Notes: a model not told the origin generated them from the letters alone. A stretch of 64,000 nt of DNA from Spongiibacter sp. IMCC21906 (GCF_001010805.1 NZ_CP011477.1:945001-1009000); one strand, 5' to 3'. Shown: positions 9,853 through 22,537, counted from the first letter of the stretch. A program made the numbers and translations.

Positions 9853-9862
9853 AGGTGGGGTA

Positions 9863-10393
9863 ATGGCAAAGCGTTGGTATGTGGTACATGCCTACTCCGG
9901 GTATGAGAAGAAAGTTGCTTTAGCGTTGAAAGAACGTATTGACCTGTCGGGTCTTAATGAGCGCTTTGGAGATGTGTTGGTCCCCACTGAAGAAGTGGTG
10001 GAGATGCGCGGTGGTCAAAAGCGCAAGAGTGAGCGCAAGTTTTTTCCAGGTTACGTGCTGATTCAGATGGAGCTGGATGATGACACTTGGCACCTGGTGA
10101 AGGAGACGCCTCGTGTCATGGGCTTTATTGGTGGTAAGGCGGATAAGCCTGCGCCAATCACTGAAAAAGAAGCCAATATTATTTTGCAGCGAGTAGAGAG
10201 TGGCGACAAGCCTAAGCCTAAAACGCTGTTTGAGCCGGGTGAAATGGTCCGGGTTGTCGATGGTCCGTTTAATGACTTTAACGGGGTTGTCGAAGAGGTG
10301 AATTATGAAAAGAATCGCCTGCATGTAGCAGTGTTGATTTTTGGTCGTTCTACCCCGGTTGAGCTTGATTTTGGCCAGGTAGAGAAAACGTAA
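9863..10393 (+). CDS. nusG: Transcription termination/antitermination factor NusG
   Basis: Binds RNA polymerase, stimulates elongation, and links it to Rho or ribosomal protein S10. 176 residues: NGN domain from [15 protein letters not shown] (4-18) to about 115, and a C-terminal KOW domain with [14 protein letters not shown] (122-135) and [14 protein letters not shown] start with AGGTGGGG upstream. Confidence 0.97.
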   Translation: MAKRWYVVHAYSGYEKKVALALKERIDLSGLNERFGDVLVPTEEVVEMRGGQKRKSERKFFPGYVLIQMELDDDTWHLVKETPRVMGFIGGKADKPAPITEKEANIILQRVESGDKPKPKTLFEPGEMVRVVDGPFNDFNGVVEEVNYEKNRLHVAVLIFGRSTPVELDFGQVEKT

Positions 10394-10492
10394 AAAAGCT
10401 CTGAATCAGTTTGATGATTGAGGGTGTTTGCAACGGGGAGCCAAAATAGGCTGAAAAGCTTTGAGGCGTTAATACCCAATTAGGAGAAAGCA

Positions 10493-10924
10493 ATGGCTAA
10501 GAAGATCCAAGCTTATATTAAGCTTCAAGTTGCCGCTGGCAGCGCAAACCCAAGTCCCCCGGTTGGTCCTGCTTTGGGTCAGCACGGTGTGAACATTATG
10601 GAATTTTGTAAAGCGTTTAATGCTGAAACTCAAAGCATGGAAAACGGTATGCCGATTCCGGTTGTTATTACGGTTTATTCTGATCGTAGTTTCACCTTTA
10701 CCACCAAGACGCCTCCGGCTTCGTTTTTGCTGAAAAAAGCGGCTGGTATCAAAAGTGGCTCCGGTACTCCCAACACTAAAAAAGTTGGCAAAGTAAACCG
10801 GGCGCAGCTTGAAGAAATCGCTACTTTGAAAATGCCAGATCTGACAGCTGCAGATATGGACGCAGCGGTTCGTACAATTGCCGGTAGTGCTCGTGCCGCT
10901 GGTATCGAAGTGGAGGGTGTGTAA
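10493..10924 (+). CDS. rplK: 50S ribosomal protein L11
   Basis: GTPase-centre protein on 23S helices 43/44. 143 residues with the N-terminal proline-rich [21 protein letters not shown] segment (9-28 region) and the rRNA-binding C-terminal domain. RBS TAGGAG. The roughly 100-nt leader (10394-10492) is where L1 autoregulation acts in Escherichia coli; I could not identify an L1 site with confidence. Confidence 0.98.
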   Translation: MAKKIQAYIKLQVAAGSANPSPPVGPALGQHGVNIMEFCKAFNAETQSMENGMPIPVVITVYSDRSFTFTTKTPPASFLLKKAAGIKSGSGTPNTKKVGKVNRAQLEEIATLKMPDLTAADMDAAVRTIAGSARAAGIEVEGV

Positions 10925-11620
10925 ATGGCTAAGCTAACTAAGCGCCAAAAGGCAATTCGTGAGAAAGTGGTTGTTGGTAAGCAGTACAGTCTCGAAGAAG
11001 CGGTAGCGCTGTTAAAAGAAGTCTCTACAGTGAAGTTCGTAGAAGCGGTTGATGTTTCTGTGAATCTTGGTATCGATGCGCGTAAATCTGACCAGGCGGT
11101 ACGTGGTGCAACAACCCTGCCTCATGGTACAGGTAAAGATGTGCGTGTAGCTGTTTTCACCCAGGGTGAGAATGCAGAAAAAGCAAAAGCAGCGGGTGCT
11201 GATTTTGTGGGTATGGACGATTTGGCCGAGCAGGTTAAAGGCGGCATGATGGATTTTGATGTTGTTGTTGCCTCTCCGGATGCTATGCGCGTTGTCGGTC
11301 AGTTGGGCCAGGTTTTGGGGCCTCGTGGTCTTATGCCTAACCCTAAAACGGGTACTGTTACTGCAGATGTTGAAACTGCAGTAAAAAATGCTAAGGCGGG
11401 ACAGGTTCGTTACCGTACAGATAAAAATGGCATCATTCATGGCGCCATCGGAAGCATTAAGTTTGATGCTTCTGCCCTGAAAGAAAATTTAGAAGCACTG
11501 CTGTCTGATTTGAAAAAGGCTAAGCCTGCTTCAGCAAAAGGCGTATACATGAAGAAAATTACACTGTCCTCAACGATGGGGCCGGGTGTGGTGATCGATC
11601 AGAGCAGCCTTTCTGCTTAA
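10925..11620 (+). CDS. rplA: 50S ribosomal protein L1
   Basis: L1-stalk protein and translational repressor of rplKA in enterobacteria. 231 residues. It has the conserved [14 protein letters not shown] (131-144) and a C-terminal [14 protein letters not shown] strand. It starts directly after the rplK stop, so the two are translationally coupled. Confidence 0.98.
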   Translation: MAKLTKRQKAIREKVVVGKQYSLEEAVALLKEVSTVKFVEAVDVSVNLGIDARKSDQAVRGATTLPHGTGKDVRVAVFTQGENAEKAKAAGADFVGMDDLAEQVKGGMMDFDVVVASPDAMRVVGQLGQVLGPRGLMPNPKTGTVTADVETAVKNAKAGQVRYRTDKNGIIHGAIGSIKFDASALKENLEALLSDLKKAKPASAKGVYMKKITLSSTMGPGVVIDQSSLSA

Positions 11621-11671
11621 ATATCTATTCGGTGGGTTATGGCTTAGCGATAAGTGATGATCCGCACTGAA

Positions 11672-11927
11672 TTTTAGAGTGGCAATATCGCTCTAAAAGC
11701 TTTGAGGTCTTTGACATTGACCTGCTGTGTCAAGAAACAAAGGCCATCAAAGACCGTAGGCGAGGCAATATCTGAAAGGGTGTTGCTTCTTAATTGGTGT
11801 GTTGCTTCGGCGATGTTACCGGCACTGGCCTACGCAGATGGTGGAACGGATTTGTTCACCAAGTAAGGGTTTGCCCCGTTAGGAGCAAATTTACGGTAAG
11901 TAACTGACAAATCCAGGAGTTATCCAA
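11672..11927 (+). promoter_or_regulatory. rplJ leader with alternative hairpins (L10 autoregulation region)
   Basis: The 307-nt gap between rplA and rplJ holds no gene. A first hairpin is TTTTAGAG/CTCTAAAA (11672-11698), possibly the rplKA end. Next, GGTCTTTGA (11706-11714) pairs perfectly with TCAAAGACC (11747-11755), while TTGACA (11711-11716) can pair instead with TGTCAA (11728-11733); the two are mutually exclusive. In enterobacteria this leader binds the L10-(L12)4 complex to repress rplJL. The homology of function is inferred from position and folding. Confidence 0.6.
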
Positions 11928-12455
11928 GTGGCATTAAGACTCGAAGACAAGAAAGCGATTGTAGCTGGTGTTAACGAGACTGCCGCAAGTGCAATGTCAT
12001 TGGTTATCGCTGACGCCCGTGGGTGTACAGTGAGCGAAATGACGGAGCTCCGCAAGCAAGCCCGTGAGGCAAATGTTGATCTGCGTGTAGTGCGTAACAC
12101 ATTGGCCAAGTTGGCGTTAAAGGGTACTGATTTTGAGTGCGCTGAGGAGGCTTTTAAAGGCCCTTCTCTGTTGGCGTTTTCAATGGAAGATCCCGGTGCT
12201 GCGGCGCGTATTTTCAAAGACTTCGCGAAAGAAAACGACGACTTTGAAGTAAAAGCACTGGCGGTTAGTGGCCAATTACTGGGTGCAGAGCAACTGGACG
12301 TTCTGGCGAAATTGCCAACCCGCGAGCAAGCACTGTCAATGCTGATGAGTGTGATGCAAGCGCCGGCAACCAAGCTGGTCCGTACCATGAACGAAGTGCC
12401 TGGCAAATTGGTTCGTACACTGGCAGCAGTTCGCGATCAGAAAGAAGCTGCGTAA
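11928..12455 (+). CDS. rplJ: 50S ribosomal protein L10
   Basis: Anchors the L7/L12 stalk to 23S rRNA. 175 residues, with the RNA-binding N-terminal domain ([17 protein letters not shown]) and the C-terminal helix that carries L7/L12 dimers. The start is GTG, preceded by CAGGAG. It is slightly longer than the 165 residues of Escherichia coli and ends in a polar KEAA tail. Confidence 0.97.
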   Translation: MALRLEDKKAIVAGVNETAASAMSLVIADARGCTVSEMTELRKQAREANVDLRVVRNTLAKLALKGTDFECAEEAFKGPSLLAFSMEDPGAAARIFKDFAKENDDFEVKALAVSGQLLGAEQLDVLAKLPTREQALSMLMSVMQAPATKLVRTMNEVPGKLVRTLAAVRDQKEAA

Positions 12456-12515
12456 TTGCGGCATTTTTTTAAACGGTTTTAATTTTTTAGTACTGACACA
12501 GTAGGGAGTTTTAAC

Positions 12516-12893
12516 ATGGCTCTGTCAAAAGACGATATTTTGAATGCAATTGCGGAAATGAGTGTAATGGAAGTTGTCGAGCTCATCGAAGCAATGGAAG
12601 AGAAGTTCGGCGTAACTGCCGCTGCTGCTGTAGCTGCTGCTCCGGCCGCTGCTGCAGAAGCTGGTGCCGCTGCTGCAGAACAAACAGAGTTTGACGTTGT
12701 TCTGAGTGGCGTTGGTGAGAAGAAAGTTAATGTTATCAAGGCTGTTCGTGCCATCACTGGCCTGGGTCTGAAAGAAGCTAAAGAAATGGTAGATGGCGCG
12801 CCTTCTACTGTTAAAGAAGCTGCTTCAAAAGAAGACGCAGAAGAAGCCAAAAAGCAATTAGAAGAAGCTGGCGCTACTGTCGAGCTGAAGTAA
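12516..12893 (+). CDS. rplL: 50S ribosomal protein L7/L12
   Basis: Multi-copy stalk protein that recruits translation GTPases. 125 residues: N-terminal dimerisation domain, a strongly alanine-rich hinge (34-54), and the C-terminal factor-binding domain with [19 protein letters not shown] (70-88). RBS AGGGAG. Second gene of rplJL. Confidence 0.98.
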   Translation: MALSKDDILNAIAEMSVMEVVELIEAMEEKFGVTAAAAVAAAPAAAAEAGAAAAEQTEFDVVLSGVGEKKVNVIKAVRAITGLGLKEAKEMVDGAPSTVKEAASKEDAEEAKKQLEEAGATVELK

Positions 12894-12901
12894 GTTGCTT
12901 G

Positions 12902-12958
12902 TTGACCGGCATACGGTCAATCTCAAGCGAGGCTGGTGGGTTTTCCCGCCGGCCTTTT
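12902..12958 (+). promoter_or_regulatory. rplL-rpoB intercistronic attenuator and processing hairpin
   Basis: Two hairpins follow rplL. TTGACCG/CGGTCAA (12902-12920) resembles an RNase III-type processing stem. GGCTGGTGGG (12931-12940) / CCCGCCGGCC (12945-12954) followed by TTTT is an intrinsic attenuator. In Escherichia coli a partial terminator at this place lowers rpoBC expression relative to rplL. The same role is inferred here. Confidence 0.75.
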
Positions 12959-13074
12959 GCTGTTTGAGAATTTCAGGTTAAGGCGAAGCCTTGATCTGCA
13001 GCAACCGCGAGTTGTTGCACTAACGATATGGGCGCCGATTGCGTCGTATCAAGTAATGATGCTGGGGAGTACTG

Positions 13075-16000
13075 ATGGCTTACTCGTACACTGAGAAAAA
13101 ACGTATCCGTAAGGATTTTGGCAAGATGCCGCACGTCATGGATGTGCCTTATCTCCTTGCGATTCAGTTGGATTCCTATAAAAAGTTCACGCAACAGGGC
13201 ATTCCTGCAGCAGAGCGTGGCGAGCACGGTCTTCATGCCGCATTTAAATCTATCTTCCCTATAGTTAGCTACTCAGGCAGCGCCGCGTTGGAATACGTGG
13301 ATTACCACTTGGGTGCGCCAGCGTTTGATGTGAATGAATGTCAGCTTCGTGGCGTCACCTATTCTGTGCCGTTGCGCGTAAAGGTCCGGTTGATCATTTA
13401 CGATAAAGAGTCTAGCAACAAAAGTATTAAAGATATTAAAGAGCAAGAAGTCTACATGGGCGAAATTCCGCTCATGACTGAAAACGGCACGTTTGTTATT
13501 AATGGGACTGAGCGGGTCATTGTTTCCCAGTTGCACCGCTCGCCGGGTGTGTTCTTTGATCATGATCGCGGCAAGACCCATTCTTCTGGTAAGTTGCTGT
13601 ACTCAGCGCGGGTCATTCCTTACCGTGGTTCCTGGTTGGACTTTGAGTTTGATCCCAAAGATTTAGTCTTTGTGCGTATCGACCGTCGTCGGAAGCTGCC
13701 AGCAACAATTTTGCTGCGAGCCTTGGGGATGTCTGCAGAAGAAATTCTGAGCCTCTTCTTTGATGTCAACTCGTTCAAGTTGTCTGAGAAAGGCGGCTTT
13801 ACCATCGAGCTGATTCCTGAGCGTCTTCGTGGCGAGGTTGCGACCTTTGATATCTGCGGTAAAGATGGTGAGGTCATTGTTGAGACGGGTCGCCGTATCA
13901 CCGCTCGTCATATTCGCCAGCTAGAAAAATCCAAGCTTAAAGAGCTGGAAGTGCCGGTTGAGTACTTGGTTGGTCGTTCGCTTGCCAAAGATGTTGTCGA
14001 TACCGCCACAGGTGAGCTGCTTTACCCCTGTAATACAGAAATCACTGCAGAAGTTTTGGAAAAGCTTTCGGAAGCGGGCATTACCGAAATTGAAACCTTG
14101 TACACCAATGAGCTGGATTGCGGTCCGTTTATTAGTGAGACATTGCGTAGTGATCCGACAAATAGCCAGTTGGAAGCGCTGGTTGAAATCTATCGGATGA
14201 TGCGTCCCGGTGAGCCGCCAACAAAAGAGTCAGCGGAAAACCTGTTTCAGAACTTGTTCTTCTCTCCTGAGCGCTACGATTTGTCGGCTGTCGGACGGAT
14301 GAAATTTAACCGTCGTCTGCACCGCGAAGAGATTATTGGACCAGGTACCCTGGACCAAGGCGATATAGTTGCGGTACTGAAAACGCTGGTGGATATCCGT
14401 AACGGTAAAGGTGTGGTTGATGATATCGATCACTTGGGTAACCGTCGTATCCGTAGTGTTGGCGAGATGGCTGAGAATCAGTTCCGTGTAGGGCTGGTTC
14501 GTGTTGAGCGTGCTGTAAAAGAGCGCTTGTCGATGGCTGAAAGCGAAGGTTTGATGCCTCAAGACCTGATCAACGCTAAGCCTGTTGCTGCGGCAGTGAA
14601 AGAGTTTTTTGGCTCTTCGCAGTTGTCTCAGTTTATGGATCAGAACAACCCCTTGTCAGAAATCACCCACAAGCGCCGGGTTTCTGCGCTTGGGCCTGGT
14701 GGTCTGACGCGTGAGCGTGCGGGCTTCGAAGTTCGTGACGTTCATCCGACGCATTACGGTCGGGTTTGCCCAATCGAAACGCCTGAAGGTCCAAATATCG
14801 GTTTGATCAACTCTTTGGCAACCTATGCTCGCACCAATGAGTATGGTTTCTTGGAGAGTCCTTACCGCAAGGTTATTGACGGTAAGGTCACCCACGATTT
14901 TGAATATTTGTCAGCGATAAATGAGGCGGAGCAGGTAATTGCCCAGGCTTCTGCGGCAATGAATGAAAAGGGTGAGTTGACCGACGAAATGGTTGCAGTT
15001 CGTCATATGAACGAATTCACCGTAATGCCGCCAGAAAAAGTCACCTACATGGATGTCTCACCTAAGCAGGTGGTCTCCGTTGCGGCGTCGTTGATTCCCT
15101 TCCTCGAGCACGATGATGCTAACCGTGCTTTGATGGGCTCGAACATGCAGCGTCAGGCAGTGCCAACATTGCGTGCAGATAAGCCCTTGGTTGGTACCGG
15201 TTTTGAGCGTTATGTCGCTTCTGATTCCGGTGTTTGTGTGGTTGCCAGCCGCAGCGGTGTGATCGACAGTGTTGATTCTTCTCGGGTTGTGGTTCGTGTC
15301 GACAACGAAGAGGTTTCAGCTGGTCAACCTCCTGTTGATATTTACAATCTGACCAAGTACACCCGGTCAAACCAGAATACCTGTATCAACCAACGCCCTA
15401 TAGTGCGTGAAGGGGATGTGGTTGTTCGCGGTGACATTCTTGCCGATGGTCCATCAGTGGATCTGGGAGAGTTGGCTCTTGGGCAAAATATGCGTATCGC
15501 ATTTATGCCTTGGAATGGTTACAACTTTGAAGACTCGATTTTGGTGTCTGAACGTGTTGTAAAAGAAGATCGCTTCACCACTATCCATATTCAAGAATTG
15601 ACGTGTATTGCGCGTGATACCAAATTGGGGCCTGAAGAAATATCTGCTGATATTCCCAATGTGGGCGAAGGCGCGCTGGCTAACTTGGACGAGTCCGGCA
15701 TTGTTTATATCGGTGCGGAAGTTGGTCCTGGTGACATTCTGGTTGGTAAGGTGACGCCAAAAGGCGAGACGCAACTGACGCCAGAAGAAAAGCTGCTACG
15801 TGCCATCTTCGGTGAGAAAGCCTCTGATGTAAAAGATACCTCCTTGCGTGTGCCGTCTAGCACTAAAGGTACGGTTATCGATATTCAAGTCTTTACTCGG
15901 GACGGTTTGGAAAAAGACAAGCGCGCATTAGAAATTGAAAAAATGCAGCTCGATCAATTCCGTAAAGATTTGAACGAGGAATACCGCATTGTTGAAGAGG

Positions 16001-17151
16001 CTACCTATGCTCACTTGGCGCGTTCACTGAAAGGCCAAAAAGCCTTGAGTGGTCCCGGCGTTAAGAAAAACGACGAGCTTAGCGATGCGCAGTTGGGTGA
16101 CTTGAAAAAGGATGACTGGTTTAAGCTGCGGATGGATGACGAAGCGCTTAATGCCATGTTGGAAGATGCCGATAAGCAGTTGGCGGCTCATCGTAAAAGT
16201 CTAGAAGAGCGTTTTGAAATCAAAAAACGCAAATTGACCACTGGCGATGATTTGGCACCTGGCGTTCTGAAAATCGTAAAAGTGTATTTGGCGATTAAGC
16301 GCCGCATTCAGCCTGGCGATAAGATGGCGGGGCGTCACGGTAACAAAGGGGTTATCTCGGTCATTATGCCTGTAGAAGATATGCCTTTCGACGATCGCGG
16401 TGAGCCGGTTGATATCGTGCTTAACCCGCTGGGTGTACCTTCGCGGATGAACGTAGGTCAGGTCCTGGAAATGCACCTTGGTCTTGCCGCTAAAGGTCTG
16501 GGCATGAAGATTGACGACATGATGCGTCAGCAGCGTGCCGTGTCTGAGCTGCGTGGCTTCTTGGGCGAAATCTATAACGATGGCGCTGGTCGTAAAGAAG
16601 AGCTAGACAGCTTCAGTGATCAAGAGATTGTTGAATTGGCGGGTAATCTTCGCGGCGGGGTGCCTATGGCAACCCAGGTATTTGATGGCGCCAACGAAGG
16701 CGAAATCAAGAGCCTGCTTAAGCTTGCCGACTTGCCCGACAGCGGCCAATTGAAATTGTACGACGGCCGGACCGGCATGGAGTTTGATCGCCCGGTAACC
16801 GTAGGTTACATGTACATGCTTAAGTTGAACCATTTGGTCGATGATAAAATGCATGCACGTTCTACGGGGTCTTATAGCTTGGTTACTCAGCAGCCGCTGG
16901 GTGGTAAAGCGCAGTTTGGTGGTCAGCGATTTGGTGAGATGGAAGTTTGGGCTCTGGAAGCATACGGCGCCGCTTACACCTTGCAAGAAATGCTGACGGT
17001 CAAATCGGACGACGTGAACGGTCGTACCAAAATGTACAAGAACATTGTTGATGGTGATCAGCGGATGGAACCGGGTATGCCCGAGTCCTTTAACGTATTG
17101 GTCAAAGAAATCCGCTCACTCGGTATCAATATCGAGCTGGACACGGAATAA
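13075..17151 (+). CDS. rpoB: DNA-directed RNA polymerase subunit beta
   Basis: 1358 residues, the usual length. The rifampicin-binding cluster [13 protein letters not shown] begins at residue 513; equivalents of Escherichia coli Q513, D516, H526 and S531 (here 519, 522, 532 and 537) are wild type, so the sequence predicts rifampicin sensitivity. The C-terminal clamp segment [20 protein letters not shown] and the end NIELDTE are intact. RBS GGGGAG before ATG. Transcribed with rpoC. Confidence 0.99.
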   Translation: MAYSYTEKKRIRKDFGKMPHVMDVPYLLAIQLDSYKKFTQQGIPAAERGEHGLHAAFKSIFPIVSYSGSAALEYVDYHLGAPAFDVNECQLRGVTYSVPLRVKVRLIIYDKESSNKSIKDIKEQEVYMGEIPLMTENGTFVINGTERVIVSQLHRSPGVFFDHDRGKTHSSGKLLYSARVIPYRGSWLDFEFDPKDLVFVRIDRRRKLPATILLRALGMSAEEILSLFFDVNSFKLSEKGGFTIELIPERLRGEVATFDICGKDGEVIVETGRRITARHIRQLEKSKLKELEVPVEYLVGRSLAKDVVDTATGELLYPCNTEITAEVLEKLSEAGITEIETLYTNELDCGPFISETLRSDPTNSQLEALVEIYRMMRPGEPPTKESAENLFQNLFFSPERYDLSAVGRMKFNRRLHREEIIGPGTLDQGDIVAVLKTLVDIRNGKGVVDDIDHLGNRRIRSVGEMAENQFRVGLVRVERAVKERLSMAESEGLMPQDLINAKPVAAAVKEFFGSSQLSQFMDQNNPLSEITHKRRVSALGPGGLTRERAGFEVRDVHPTHYGRVCPIETPEGPNIGLINSLATYARTNEYGFLESPYRKVIDGKVTHDFEYLSAINEAEQVIAQASAAMNEKGELTDEMVAVRHMNEFTVMPPEKVTYMDVSPKQVVSVAASLIPFLEHDDANRALMGSNMQRQAVPTLRADKPLVGTGFERYVASDSGVCVVASRSGVIDSVDSSRVVVRVDNEEVSAGQPPVDIYNLTKYTRSNQNTCINQRPIVREGDVVVRGDILADGPSVDLGELALGQNMRIAFMPWNGYNFEDSILVSERVVKEDRFTTIHIQELTCIARDTKLGPEEISADIPNVGEGALANLDESGIVYIGAEVGPGDILVGKVTPKGETQLTPEEKLLRAIFGEKASDVKDTSLRVPSSTKGTVIDIQVFTRDGLEKDKRALEIEKMQLDQFRKDLNEEYRIVEEATYAHLARSLKGQKALSGPGVKKNDELSDAQLGDLKKDDWFKLRMDDEALNAMLEDADKQLAAHRKSLEERFEIKKRKLTTGDDLAPGVLKIVKVYLAIKRRIQPGDKMAGRHGNKGVISVIMPVEDMPFDDRGEPVDIVLNPLGVPSRMNVGQVLEMHLGLAAKGLGMKIDDMMRQQRAVSELRGFLGEIYNDGAGRKEELDSFSDQEIVELAGNLRGGVPMATQVFDGANEGEIKSLLKLADLPDSGQLKLYDGRTGMEFDRPVTVGYMYMLKLNHLVDDKMHARSTGSYSLVTQQPLGGKAQFGGQRFGEMEVWALEAYGAAYTLQEMLTVKSDDVNGRTKMYKNIVDGDQRMEPGMPESFNVLVKEIRSLGINIELDTE

Positions 17152-17231
17152 GAATCCACAACATTTGGCAAGGGGCGCCGGCTCGATTATCGAGTGCGGC
17201 GCCTGAATAAACCCCTTGCGGAGGAACGGCC

Positions 17232-20200
17232 TTGAAAGATTTATTGAATCTACTGAAACAGGGACAGCAGAACGACGAATTTGACTCTATTCGTATTGGT
17301 CTGGCGTCACCGGAGCTGATTCGCTCCTGGTCCTTCGGCGAAGTTAAAAAGCCGGAAACTATTAACTATCGTACCTTCAAGCCTGAGCGTGACGGCCTGT
17401 TCTGTGCCAAAATATTTGGTCCGGTAAAAGACTATGAGTGCCTGTGTGGCAAATATAAGCGCCTGAAGCACCGCGGCGTCATTTGTGAGAAGTGTGGTGT
17501 TGAGGTTGCGCTGGCGAAAGTGCGTCGGGAACGTATGGGCCACATTGAGTTGGCCAGCCCAGTCGCTCACATTTGGTTTTTGAAGTCACTGCCTAGCCGT
17601 ATCGGTTTGTTGCTTGATATGACCCTGCGGGACATTGAGCGCATTCTGTATTTTGAATCTTATGTCGTGACTGATCCGGGCATGACGACCTTGGAAAAAG
17701 GTCAGCTGCTGAGTGATGAGCAGTACTTTGAATCTATGGAAGAATTTGGTGACGAGTTTGTTGCCAAGATGGGTGCTGAAGCGATTATGCACCTGCTGAT
17801 GGAGCTGGATCTGACCGAAGAGATTAATCGTCTTCGTGAAGAAGTGCCTGCTACCAACAGCGAAACGAAAATCAAGAAGTTGTCCAAGCGTTTGAAGTTG
17901 ATTGAGGCGCTGGCTGACTCTGGTAACAAACCAGAGTGGATGATCATGAAGGTACTGCCAGTACTGCCGCCGGATCTGCGTCCGCTGGTGCCGCTGGATG
18001 GTGGTCGTTTTGCGACGTCTGACCTGAACGACTTGTATCGCCGGGTAATTAACCGGAATAACCGTCTCAAGCGTCTGCTGGATCTTAACGCACCAGACAT
18101 CATTGTGCGCAACGAAAAGCGGATGCTTCAAGAGTCGGTAGATGCATTGTTGGATAATGGTCGCCGCGGTCGTGCTATTACGGGTTCTAACAAACGTCCA
18201 TTGAAATCACTTGCTGATATGATCAAAGGTAAGCAGGGTCGTTTCCGTCAGAACTTGTTGGGTAAGCGGGTAGATTACTCTGGCCGCTCGGTCATTGTGG
18301 TTGGCCCTACTTTGCGCCTGCATCAGTGTGGTCTTCCTAAGAAGATGGCGCTGGAACTGTTTAAGCCCTTTATCTTTGGTAAGTTGGAAGCCCGGGGTTT
18401 GGCGACCACGATTAAAGCTGCCAAGAAAATGGTTGAGCGTGAGCCGCCAGAAGTATGGGATATTCTTGCCGAGGTTATCCGCGAGCACCCCGTACTGCTA
18501 AACCGCGCACCGACGCTTCACCGTTTGGGTATTCAAGCCTTTGAGCCTGTATTGATCGAAGGTAAGGCGATTCAATTGCACCCGCTGGTTTGTGCAGCTT
18601 ACAACGCCGACTTTGACGGTGACCAGATGGCGGTACACGTACCGTTGACACTGGAAGCTCAGCTTGAATCCCGTGCGTTGATGATGTCGACTAACAACAT
18701 TCTGTCGCCTGCTAACGGTGAGCCCATCATTGTTCCGTCTCAGGACGTGGTGTTGGGTTTGTACTGGATGTCACGAGCTCGGGTAAATGCCCGTGGCGAA
18801 ACCATGCGTTTCTCCAATCCTGAAGAAGTGCATCGCGCCTATGTTTCTGGCGAAGCACACCTGCAAGCGCGTATCAAATGTCGCTTGTTAGAGGTTAATT
18901 ACGACGAGGAAGGTGTTCGTCACGAGAAACGCCACGTGGTTGATACCACCATTGGTCGTGTTCTGTTGTGGCGCATTGTTCCCGAAGGTCTGCCCTTTGA
19001 CATGGTTAACCAGACCATGACAAAGAAGGCGATCTCAAGACTGCTGAACGAGTGTTATCGTAAAGTTGGTTTGAAAGCGACGGTTATTCTGGGTGACCAG
19101 TTGATGTACACCGGGTTTGAGTATTCCACTCGCTCTGGCTCATCCATTGGTGTTAATGACTTTGAAATTCCAGAAGCCAAGGCTCGGATCGTTGATGCGG
19201 CCCATGCTGAAGTTGTCGAAATCGAGAAGCAGTATGCCTCCGGTTTGGTAACACAGGGTGAGAAGTACAACAAAGTTATCGATATCTGGTCTCGTGCCAA
19301 CGACATGGTTTCCAAGTCGATGATGGAAGGCTTGTCAAAAGAGACGGTGATTAACCGCGACGGTGAAGAGGAAGAGCAGGACTCTTTCAACTCCGTGTAT
19401 ATCTACGCGGATTCAGGTGCTCGTGGTAGCCCGGCTCAGATTCGTCAGTTGGCGGGTATGCGTGGTTTGATGGCCAAGCCTGATGGCTCCATCATCGAAA
19501 CACCCATCACGGCAAACTTCCGGGAAGGTTTGAACGTACTGCAGTACTTCATCTCGACTCACGGTGCGCGTAAAGGTTTGGCGGATACGGCACTGAAAAC
19601 AGCTAACTCGGGTTACCTGACCCGTCGTTTGGTTGATGTAGCCCAAGACGTGGTCATTACTGAAGATGATTGTGGTACAGATCAAGGGTTGTTGATGACG
19701 CCTGTTATCGAGGGTGGCGACATTATTGAAACCCTGGGTGATCGCGTACTGGGTCGTATCGTGGCGAAGGATGTATTAATTCCTGGTTCTGACGACGTTG
19801 CTGTTGCCGCGGGTGTGATGCTGGATGAGAAAGGCATTATCGAGCTGGAAGAGATGGGTATCGATGAAATCGAAGTCCGCTCGCCTATCACCTGTGATAC
19901 GCGTCATGGCGTGTGCTCTATGTGTTATGGCCGTGACCTCGCCCGAGGCCACTTGGTAAACCGCGGCGAATCCGTTGGTGTTATCGCGGCTCAGTCCATT
20001 GGTGAGCCCGGTACTCAGCTGACCATGCGGACCTTCCATATTGGTGGTGCGGCATCGCGAGCAACGGCAGTCGATAGCATTCAGATTAAGCAAGACGGTA
20101 AGGTGCGTTTGCACAATCTGAAGTATGTTGAGCGTATTGATGGCCTGTTGGTGGCGGTAAGTCGTTCTGGTGAACTGGCGGTTACCGATAGCAGTGGCCG

Positions 20201-21449
20201 TGAGCGCGAGCGCTACAAGCTGCCTTATGGTGCGTTGATTAAGGTGGCTGATCGTTCAGAGGCCAAAGCGGGTGACATCGTTGCAACTTGGGATCCCCAC
20301 ACTCACCCCATCGTCACAGAAGTGGCAGGTATCGTGAAGATGTCTGGCATGGAAGAGGGGATTACCGTTAAGCGTCAAACAGATGAGCTGACAGGTCTGA
20401 GCAGCATTTCTGTTATGGAGCAGTCTGAGCGTCCTGCGGCGGGGAAAGATATGCGTCCCGCTGTCACGTTGGTGGATAAAAACGGTGACGAGCTTTGCTT
20501 GGCGGGTACCAATGTACCAGCTCACTACTTCTTAACCGATCACGCTATTATCAGTTTGGAAAATGGTGCTGAAGTTAAGGTAGGTGACATCATCGCTCGT
20601 ATCCCACAGGAGAGCTCAAAGACTCGGGATATCACTGGTGGTTTGCCACGGGTTGCAGACTTGTTTGAAGCGCGTAAGCCCAAAGAGCCAGCAATTTTGG
20701 CAGAAATCTCTGGTACCGTTAGCTTTGGTAAAGAGACCAAGGGTAAACGTCGTTTGGTGATCACCCCTGCTGATGGCAAGCCTTTGGCCGATGGTAGCGA
20801 TCACTACGAAGTGTTGATTCCTAAGTGGCGCCAGTTGACGGTGTTCGAAGGTGAGCAGGTTGAGAAAGGCGAGATCGTTTCAGAAGGTCCGTTGAGTCCT
20901 CACGACATTTTGCGCTTGAAAGGCGTTGAAGAGCTTGCCAAGTACATCGTTAACGAAATTCAGGACGTTTACCGTCTGCAGGGCGTTAAGATCAACGATA
21001 AGCACATCGAAGTAATCTGTCGTCAAATGCTGCGCAAGGTCAATATTCTTGCGGCGGGTGATTCTTCCTTTATCAAAGGCGAGCAAGCTGAATATGTTCG
21101 TGTGGAAGAAGAAAACGAAATATTGGCGGCAGGCGATAAAATTATTGCCAGCTTCGAGCGCGAATTGCTAGGTATTACCAAGGCGTCATTGGCGACAGAG
21201 TCGTTCATCTCTGCGGCTTCTTTCCAGGAAACAACGCGAGTGTTGACCGAGGCTGCTGTTACCGGCAAGCGCGATCATCTCCGTGGCTTGAAAGAAAACG
21301 TTGTCGTGGGTCGATTGATTCCAGCGGGTACCGGTTTGGCGTATCACCGTAATCGCAAACTGAAGCGTGAGGCGGGCGCAGCAACATCAAGTGTGTCGGC
21401 TCAAGATGTGGAAGCGGCGTTGACGGAAGCGTTGAGCGAAAATAACTGA
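17232..21449 (+). CDS. rpoC: DNA-directed RNA polymerase subunit beta'
   Basis: 1405 residues. The catalytic Mg-binding loop NADFDGD is at 458-464. The zinc sites are C70, C72, C85, C88 and C814, C888, C895, C898, the second set with the same numbering as Escherichia coli. The start is TTG at 17232 behind GCGGAGGAA, supported by the conserved KDLLNLLK N-terminus; no ATG or GTG lies nearby in frame. A strong terminator follows. Confidence 0.98.
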   Translation: MKDLLNLLKQGQQNDEFDSIRIGLASPELIRSWSFGEVKKPETINYRTFKPERDGLFCAKIFGPVKDYECLCGKYKRLKHRGVICEKCGVEVALAKVRRERMGHIELASPVAHIWFLKSLPSRIGLLLDMTLRDIERILYFESYVVTDPGMTTLEKGQLLSDEQYFESMEEFGDEFVAKMGAEAIMHLLMELDLTEEINRLREEVPATNSETKIKKLSKRLKLIEALADSGNKPEWMIMKVLPVLPPDLRPLVPLDGGRFATSDLNDLYRRVINRNNRLKRLLDLNAPDIIVRNEKRMLQESVDALLDNGRRGRAITGSNKRPLKSLADMIKGKQGRFRQNLLGKRVDYSGRSVIVVGPTLRLHQCGLPKKMALELFKPFIFGKLEARGLATTIKAAKKMVEREPPEVWDILAEVIREHPVLLNRAPTLHRLGIQAFEPVLIEGKAIQLHPLVCAAYNADFDGDQMAVHVPLTLEAQLESRALMMSTNNILSPANGEPIIVPSQDVVLGLYWMSRARVNARGETMRFSNPEEVHRAYVSGEAHLQARIKCRLLEVNYDEEGVRHEKRHVVDTTIGRVLLWRIVPEGLPFDMVNQTMTKKAISRLLNECYRKVGLKATVILGDQLMYTGFEYSTRSGSSIGVNDFEIPEAKARIVDAAHAEVVEIEKQYASGLVTQGEKYNKVIDIWSRANDMVSKSMMEGLSKETVINRDGEEEEQDSFNSVYIYADSGARGSPAQIRQLAGMRGLMAKPDGSIIETPITANFREGLNVLQYFISTHGARKGLADTALKTANSGYLTRRLVDVAQDVVITEDDCGTDQGLLMTPVIEGGDIIETLGDRVLGRIVAKDVLIPGSDDVAVAAGVMLDEKGIIELEEMGIDEIEVRSPITCDTRHGVCSMCYGRDLARGHLVNRGESVGVIAAQSIGEPGTQLTMRTFHIGGAASRATAVDSIQIKQDGKVRLHNLKYVERIDGLLVAVSRSGELAVTDSSGRERERYKLPYGALIKVADRSEAKAGDIVATWDPHTHPIVTEVAGIVKMSGMEEGITVKRQTDELTGLSSISVMEQSERPAAGKDMRPAVTLVDKNGDELCLAGTNVPAHYFLTDHAIISLENGAEVKVGDIIARIPQESSKTRDITGGLPRVADLFEARKPKEPAILAEISGTVSFGKETKGKRRLVITPADGKPLADGSDHYEVLIPKWRQLTVFEGEQVEKGEIVSEGPLSPHDILRLKGVEELAKYIVNEIQDVYRLQGVKINDKHIEVICRQMLRKVNILAAGDSSFIKGEQAEYVRVEEENEILAAGDKIIASFERELLGITKASLATESFISAASFQETTRVLTEAAVTGKRDHLRGLKENVVVGRLIPAGTGLAYHRNRKLKREAGAATSSVSAQDVEAALTEALSENN

Positions 21450-21476
21450 GAAGGTTAAACACCGTCTCTTGACTAG

Positions 21477-21514
21477 AGTGGAGCGCGTCTTTAGAATTCG
21501 CGCTCCACTTTTTC
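21477..21514 (+). terminator. rpoBC terminator
   Basis: 11-bp perfect stem AGTGGAGCGCG (21477-21487) / CGCGCTCCACT (21499-21509) followed by TTTTTCT. It separates rpoBC from the str operon, so rpsL needs a promoter in the next 80 nt. Confidence 0.92.
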
Positions 21515-21591
21515 TATATGCTGTCGATTTTGGTCGATGGTGTGGCGGCTAACACATTATGTGCTGGCCTTTTGTTTTTGGAGTTTTACTA

Positions 21592-21966
21592 ATGGCAACG
21601 ATCAATCAGTTGGTCCGTCAGCCGAGAAAACGCAAAGCGGCCAAAAGTGACGTTCCTGCTCTGCAGGCTTGTCCTCAACGCCGTGGTGTGTGTACTCGTG
21701 TTTACACCACCACCCCTAAGAAGCCGAACTCTGCGCTTCGTAAGGTGTGTCGTGTACGCCTGACTAATGGCTACGAAGTTTCATCTTACATTGGTGGTGA
21801 AGGCCACAATCTGCAAGAGCACAGTGTGGTGCTGATCCGTGGTGGTCGTGTAAAAGACCTTCCCGGTGTGCGTTATCACACAGTGCGCGGCAGCCTGGAT
21901 ACATCCGGTGTAAATAACCGTAAGCAAGGCCGTTCTAAATACGGCACTAAGCGTCCTAAAGCATAA
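21592..21966 (+). CDS. rpsL: 30S ribosomal protein S12
   Basis: Decoding-site protein. 124 residues from [11 protein letters not shown], the family start; an in-frame upstream ATG at 21559 is rejected. The [13 protein letters not shown] segment with wild-type lysines and [13 protein letters not shown] are intact, so there is no streptomycin-resistance change. RBS GGAG at 21580. First gene of rpsL-rpsG-fusA-tuf. Confidence 0.98.
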   Translation: MATINQLVRQPRKRKAAKSDVPALQACPQRRGVCTRVYTTTPKKPNSALRKVCRVRLTNGYEVSSYIGGEGHNLQEHSVVLIRGGRVKDLPGVRYHTVRGSLDTSGVNNRKQGRSKYGTKRPKA

Positions 21967-22066
21967 TTTAGGTCGCCCATTATCTATTAACCTTGAGTAA
22001 GGCTGGGTCCTTCGCTAAACAAGCGAGTGTTGCCTGGATTACCCTGAAGACTGAGGAAAGCACGTC

Positions 22067-22537
22067 ATGCCAAGAAGACGCGTCGCCGCGAAGCGAGAAA
22101 TACTGCCGGATCCTAAATTCGGAAATCTCACCCTCGCTAAGTTCATGAACCACGTAATGGTCAGTGGTAAAAAATCGGTTGCAGAGCGCATTGTCTATGG
22201 AGCTTTGGACCTGGTTGAAGATCGGATGAAAAAAGATCCGATCGAGGCTTTTGATGAGGCGCTGGAGAATATTGCGCCCATGGTTGAAGTTAAGTCTCGT
22301 CGCGTTGGTGGCGCCACGTATCAGGTGCCTGTTGAAGTGCGTCCAAGTCGCCGTACTGCGCTAGCAATGCGCTGGTTGGTAGATTACTCTCGTGGCCGTG
22401 GTGAGAAATCCATGCGTCAGCGTTTGGCTGGTGAAATTATCGATGCGTCTCAGGGCAAGGGCTCTGCAGTTAAGAAGCGTGAAGACGTGCATCGTATGGC
22501 AGAAGCCAACAAGGCTTTCTCTCACTACCGTTTCTAA
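22067..22537 (+). CDS. rpsG: 30S ribosomal protein S7
   Basis: Nucleates the 30S head by binding the 16S 3' domain. 156 residues, starting [16 protein letters not shown]. The beta-hairpin segment [17 protein letters not shown] is conserved. The 100-nt gap from rpsL is where S7 autoregulates in Escherichia coli; I see no obvious conserved structure there. Confidence 0.98.
   Translation: MPRRRVAAKREILPDPKFGNLTLAKFMNHVMVSGKKSVAERIVYGALDLVEDRMKKDPIEAFDEALENIAPMVEVKSRRVGGATYQVPVEVRPSRRTALAMRWLVDYSRGRGEKSMRQRLAGEIIDASQGKGSAVKKREDVHRMAEANKAFSHYRF

Noticed and set aside
12479-12850. Alanine/serine-rich minus-strand frame across rplL
   Set aside because: Shadow of the alanine-rich L7/L12 hinge on the opposite strand.
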